Below, piece by piece: positions 6,141 through 9,395 of a stretch of DNA of 9,395 nt. Position 1 is the stretch's first letter, and every line of letters starts with the position of its first letter. The stretch covers positions 1 through 9,395 of the forward strand of contig JAQVNJ010000178.1 of assembly GCA_028703175.1 (NCBI GenBank). Direction: 5' to 3'. The notes beneath the pieces were generated by a model. The model ran no database searches, was not told the origin of the DNA, and was given only the letters and a program-made list of their open reading frames with translations. Source of the stretch: JAAYCB01 sp012744395. Lineage in GTDB: Bacteria > Planctomycetota > Planctomycetia > Pirellulales > Thermoguttaceae. A program made the translations under genes and the position numbers.

Positions 6141-7385
6141 ATGGACAAGTCAGGACACCGAGTTCTTGTGCTCATCATCTCGCTCAGCTTGACGGCGCTG
6201 TTGGTCGGTGGCGGAGCGGCCGGGCTGGCGGTCTGGAAGACCTTGGGCAAGCAGCTCCAGAATGCGGAGTTTCTCGAAGCGCAGCTCAAGCGGGTCCGTC
6301 CGGAAGGGGAGAATCGCGGCGCCGGCCCCCCGCCGGCGCTCGTTCGGGTCGACCGGGCGGAGCGGAAGATATTCCGCCCCCAGCGGGAAATCATCGGCCG
6401 GCTGATCGAAGTTCACAAGGTGACCGTTGCCAGCGAAGTGACCGGCACGATCATCGCCATGCCCGTCGAGGAGGGCGCCCGGGTGACCGCGGGCGAGACA
6501 GTGCTCGCCGAGGTTGACCAGGTCTGGAGCCGGCTCGCCCGGCAACGCTACGAGGCGGAGTTGAAGTCGGCTGAAGCAATGCTCGAGTTTGAGCTGGTTG
6601 AGTTCGAACGGTATCAGAAACTGACCGACGAGGATGCCATCAGCCGCAGCCAGTTGGAGTTGAAGGCGGCGACGATTGCGGGGCTCCGGGCGGACAGCGC
6701 AAAAAGCCGAACGGCGATGGAGGAAGAGGACGAGCGGATCGCTCGCTCGACGATCCGGGCGCCGCTCGACGGGGTCGTGGTCGCCAAGCACGCTGAGTTG
6801 GGCAGCCACGTGACGGTCGGCACGCCGCTGGTCGAGATCATCTCTTCCGGCCAGTTGGATGCCCGGCTGATGGTCCCCGAGTCGGCGGTAAACTTGTTGG
6901 AGGAAGGCGAACACATTGCGATTCGCATCGACCCCCTCAAGGAGGAGGTTGAGGGCACGGTTGTCTCGGTAACGCCCTATGGGCCGACGGCCTCGCGGAC
7001 CTTCCCGGTCCGCGTCCGGCTGGACGATCAACAGGGACGGCTGAAGGTGGGGATGAGCGTGACGGCTTCGATTCCGACGGGCCCGGAGCGGGAGTCCCTG
7101 GTGGTCTCGCGAGACGCCGTGCTCGTCCGCCCCGACGGCGCGACGGTGTGGGTCGCCATGGCGGGGGAGCAGCCGGCGACGGCGGAGGTCCAGCCGGTGC
7201 CCGTCACGGTCAGCGATCGGATGCGCGACCAGTACGCGATCGAGCCCGAAACGGCCTCCGGCCAGCAGTTGCTGGTGGACGGGGCGACCGTGGTCATCGA
7301 GGGCTTGGAGCGCTTGATGCCGGGGCAGGTCGTGCGGATTGTGACGCTCGAGGCGAAGTCGCCGCTGGCGTCCGCGCCGCGGTAA
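6141..7385 (+). CDS. RND efflux membrane-fusion (adaptor) protein, HlyD/AcrA-like
   Basis: 414 residues from ATG 6141 to TAA 7383-7385. An in-frame ATG at 6111 would add ten residues. 6141 is preferred because it opens MDKSGHRV directly before the apolar helix (8-31), which serves as a membrane anchor or uncleaved signal; there is no lipobox cysteine. The Shine-Dalgarno is weak for both. Domains in order: anchor; linker 35-68, charged and then rich in Gly/Pro; first lipoyl half about 94-126 (ASEVTGTIIAMPVEEGARVTAGE); coiled-coil hairpin about 130-200; second lipoyl half about 203-233 (STIRAPLDGVVVAKHAELG); beta-barrel about 237-311; membrane-proximal domain about 320-400. The adaptor bridges the inner-membrane pump to an outer-membrane channel in the periplasm. 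The pump gene follows 56 bases later, so the two are probably co-transcribed. Substrate not inferable. Confidence 0.92.
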   Translation: MDKSGHRVLVLIISLSLTALLVGGGAAGLAVWKTLGKQLQNAEFLEAQLKRVRPEGENRGAGPPPALVRVDRAERKIFRPQREIIGRLIEVHKVTVASEVTGTIIAMPVEEGARVTAGETVLAEVDQVWSRLARQRYEAELKSAEAMLEFELVEFERYQKLTDEDAISRSQLELKAATIAGLRADSAKSRTAMEEEDERIARSTIRAPLDGVVVAKHAELGSHVTVGTPLVEIISSGQLDARLMVPESAVNLLEEGEHIAIRIDPLKEEVEGTVVSVTPYGPTASRTFPVRVRLDDQQGRLKVGMSVTASIPTGPERESLVVSRDAVLVRPDGATVWVAMAGEQPATAEVQPVPVTVSDRMRDQYAIEPETASGQQLLVDGATVVIEGLERLMPGQVVRIVTLEAKSPLASAPR

Positions 7386-7441
7386 TCGCCGCGCGGAGTC
7401 GGATGCGAGGAATTTAGGCACGAGGAAACGGTCGGCAGAAG

Positions 7442-9395
7442 ATGGACATCATCCGTTTCTCGATCCGGAACCCGGTGAAGGTCGCGGTGGGGGTGATTCT
7501 CACCGTCCTTTTCGGGATGATCGCTCTGACACACATCCCGATCCAACTCACTCCGGACGTGGATCGGCCGGTGATCACGGTCCGCACCACGTGGCCCGGC
7601 CGCAGCCCGGAAGAGATCGAGAAGTCGATCCTGATCGAGCAGGAGGAGAAGCTCAAGACGGTCCAGGGTCTCTGGAAGATGGTCTCCTCGGCGGATCTCG
7701 GCCGCGGCTTCATCACGCTCGAGTTCAATGTCGGCGTGGACGTTTCGCGGGCCCTTCAGGAAGTGGCCAACACGCTCGATGAAGTACCGTATTATCCGGA
7801 CGAGGTTGACCGCCCCGTGATCCGCGCCTCGGACTCGGCGAGCGACGACTCGGTGGCCAACTGCCTGCTGCAAGCCGAGGACCCGGACTATGAGATCGCG
7901 GAGTTCTACGACTTCGCCGACCGCTTCATGAAGCCGGCCTTGGAGCGAATTCCCGGCGTTGCGGAGATCGGCATCTACGGCGGCCGCGCGCACCAGGTGC
8001 AGGTCCGCTTCGACCCGGCCGCCCTGGCCCAGCGCGGGATCAGCGTCGCCGCGCTGCGTTCCGCCTTGCAGGCGGACAACATCAACGAATCGGCCGGCGA
8101 CCTGGCCAACGGGCGGCAGGACGTGCGGTTCCGCATCCTCGGCCAGTTCGATTCGCTCGAACCGCTCCGCCGCACGATCGTGGCCTACGACGATGGCGGT
8201 GTGCCGATCCGCGTGGAGGACATCGCCGAGGTCTGCCTGACGCTCGAAAAGAAGGTCTATTTCGACCAGTGCAAGGGGCGGACCACGATGACGGTGTTCG
8301 TCAAGCGGGAGGTCGGAGCCAACGTGCTGGAGCTGATGGACGCCGTCCGCGCGCAGATCGACGAATTCAACGCGCCGGGCGGGTTGCTGCGGTCCTACAA
8401 GAACGACCGTCATGGAATCCGCTTGCGGCTGGTCATCGACGACACCTATTACATCCGCCGCGCGGTGGACCTGGTGAAGGAGAACCTCGTCCTGGGCGGC
8501 AGTCTGGCGATCCTCGTCCTGCTGCTGTTTCTGCGCAGCCCGCGGCCGACCCTGGTGATCGGCGTGGCGATTCCGATTTCGGTGATCGGCACGTTCGTCG
8601 TCATGGCGGTGACGGGGCGGAACCTGAACGTGATCTCGCTGGCCGGCTTGAGCTTCGCCGTGGGGATGGTCGTCGACAACGCGATCGTGGTCCTGGAAAA
8701 CATCGACCGCCACCTCGCCCTGGGGGAAAGACCGTTCGAGGCGGCCTACCGCGGGGCCAAGGAAGTCTGGGGGGCCGTGCTCTCCTCGACGCTGACGACG
8801 GTCGCGGTTTTCGCGCCCGTCCTGACGATCAAGGAGGAGAGCGGCCAGCTCTTCTACGACATCGCGCTGGCGATCAGCGCGGCCGTGATTCTCTCGCTGC
8901 TCGTCTCGATCACCGTGATTCCGATGGCCGGCTCCCGCTTTCTGCGGGTTCGCACCGCCCCGCGCGGCCGGGCCCGCAGGGCCATCGATTCGCTGTTCGG
9001 ATTGGCGCCCCTGGCATCGTGGTGCACCGACGCCTTCTCCCGACTGATCCACCTGATGACGCTTCCCAGCCTGTCGGGCGTGTGGCTGCGGCTGGTGGTC
9101 ATCTCGCTGATCACGGTCGTTGCCGTGGGGTTGAGCTGGATGTTGATGCTTCCGGCGAGTTACCTGCCTGACGGGAACAAGAATTTCACGCGGGGAATGA
9201 TGTTCAATCCGCCGGGCTATTCGGTGGAACAGAATACGTCGGTCGCCAACCGCCTGGAGGAGGCGATCCGCCCATATTGGGAGGCCAAGGATTCCGCCGA
9301 GGCGACGGCAATCGCGCCGCTGTTCGACATGCAGACGGGCAAGCCGATCCCCGAGGTTCCCGCCTTGGGAGAGTTCTTCTTCGTGGTTTCCCGGG
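7442..9395 (+). CDS. RND-family inner-membrane efflux pump (AcrB-like), C-terminus cut by window edge
   Basis: ATG 7442, open to the right edge: 651 residues, roughly 60% of the family's usual 1,020-1,100. It opens MDIIRFSIRNPVKVAVG, typical of RND pumps. Visible: helix 1 (about 13-31); the first periplasmic porter region with the hallmark TTWPGRSPEEIE (49-60) and ERIPGVAEIGIYGG (168-181); helices 2-6 between about 345 and 496; helix 7 (about 548-570); and the start of the second periplasmic loop with YLPDGNKNFTRG and PPGYS. Helix 4 reads GMVVDNAIVVLENI, so D412 is present but the next residue is N413, where AcrB has a second aspartate (D408). The pump should export substrates by proton antiport with the upstream adaptor. 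Sequence favours a multidrug (HAE1-like) rather than heavy-metal subgroup, because the CusA/CzcA-type helix-4 motif is absent; substrate is otherwise unknown. Confidence 0.93.
   Translation, partial: MDIIRFSIRNPVKVAVGVILTVLFGMIALTHIPIQLTPDVDRPVITVRTTWPGRSPEEIEKSILIEQEEKLKTVQGLWKMVSSADLGRGFITLEFNVGVDVSRALQEVANTLDEVPYYPDEVDRPVIRASDSASDDSVANCLLQAEDPDYEIAEFYDFADRFMKPALERIPGVAEIGIYGGRAHQVQVRFDPAALAQRGISVAALRSALQADNINESAGDLANGRQDVRFRILGQFDSLEPLRRTIVAYDDGGVPIRVEDIAEVCLTLEKKVYFDQCKGRTTMTVFVKREVGANVLELMDAVRAQIDEFNAPGGLLRSYKNDRHGIRLRLVIDDTYYIRRAVDLVKENLVLGGSLAILVLLLFLRSPRPTLVIGVAIPISVIGTFVVMAVTGRNLNVISLAGLSFAVGMVVDNAIVVLENIDRHLALGERPFEAAYRGAKEVWGAVLSSTLTTVAVFAPVLTIKEESGQLFYDIALAISAAVILSLLVSITVIPMAGSRFLRVRTAPRGRARRAIDSLFGLAPLASWCTDAFSRLIHLMTLPSLSGVWLRLVVISLITVVAVGLSWMLMLPASYLPDGNKNFTRGMMFNPPGYSVEQNTSVANRLEEAIRPYWEAKDSAEATAIAPLFDMQTGKPIPEVPALGEFFFVVSR

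Noticed and set aside
4271..6394. 707-codon open frame on the minus strand, antisense to the regulator gene
   Set aside because: It mirrors a clear NtrC-type gene whose motifs are all intact. Its translation is rich in Arg/His/Gln/Asp/Pro with no recognisable domain, as expected from a complementary frame in GC-rich DNA.
7028..9052. 674-codon open frame on the minus strand, antisense to the adaptor end and pump gene
   Set aside because: It is opposite an unmistakable RND pump. The translation is charged and histidine/arginine/aspartate-rich and shows no fold signature.
8269..9171. 300-codon plus-strand frame within the pump gene
   Set aside because: It is out of frame with the RND sequence, which is continuous through the region, and its translation is Gly/Arg-rich low complexity.

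Overview
The window is GC-rich, densely coded bacterial chromosome. It reads most like a planctomycete (Pirellulales-type) or a close relative. That placement is inference. It rests on a zinc-ribbon / membrane-helix / Ig-like protein, a paired histidine kinase and sigma54-type regulator of the ZraS/ZraR-AtoC style, an AcrB-like pump, and several genes with weak Shine-Dalgarno signals. No rRNA, tRNA, CRISPR array, transposase or phage gene is visible.

Layout, left to right. Positions 1-1423 (minus) hold the N-terminal 474 residues of a zinc-ribbon, single-span membrane protein with bacterial Ig-like repeats; its C-terminus lies outside the left edge. Positions 1424-1914 are non-coding, with one compact palindrome. 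Positions 1915-2364 (minus) encode a 149-residue protein with about three membrane helices. Positions 2365-2811 form a divergent control region with a sigma54-type -24/-12 element and inverted repeats upstream of the plus-strand genes. Positions 2812-4338 (plus) encode a membrane sensor histidine kinase, overlapping by 23 bases a sigma54-dependent response regulator (4316-5788). A 352-base gap with a GC-rich hairpin follows. Then come an RND membrane-fusion (adaptor) protein (6141-7385) and the first 651 residues of an RND inner-membrane pump (7442-9395), which runs off the right edge.

Working model. The kinase senses a periplasmic or membrane signal and phosphorylates the regulator, which acts with RNA polymerase-sigma54. 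The kinase-regulator pair has its own sigma54-like promoter. A perfect 8-bp-arm dyad lies about 160 bp upstream, and a 12-base part of it recurs on the opposite strand over the -24 element, so autoregulation is plausible. The efflux genes lie downstream on the same strand and are the obvious candidate target. However, I found no sigma54 site in the gap before them, so co-regulation would need read-through or an unrelated promoter. No outer-membrane channel gene is in view.

The families are all known. The least described parts are the Ig-like membrane protein and the repeated operator-like sequence in the divergent region.
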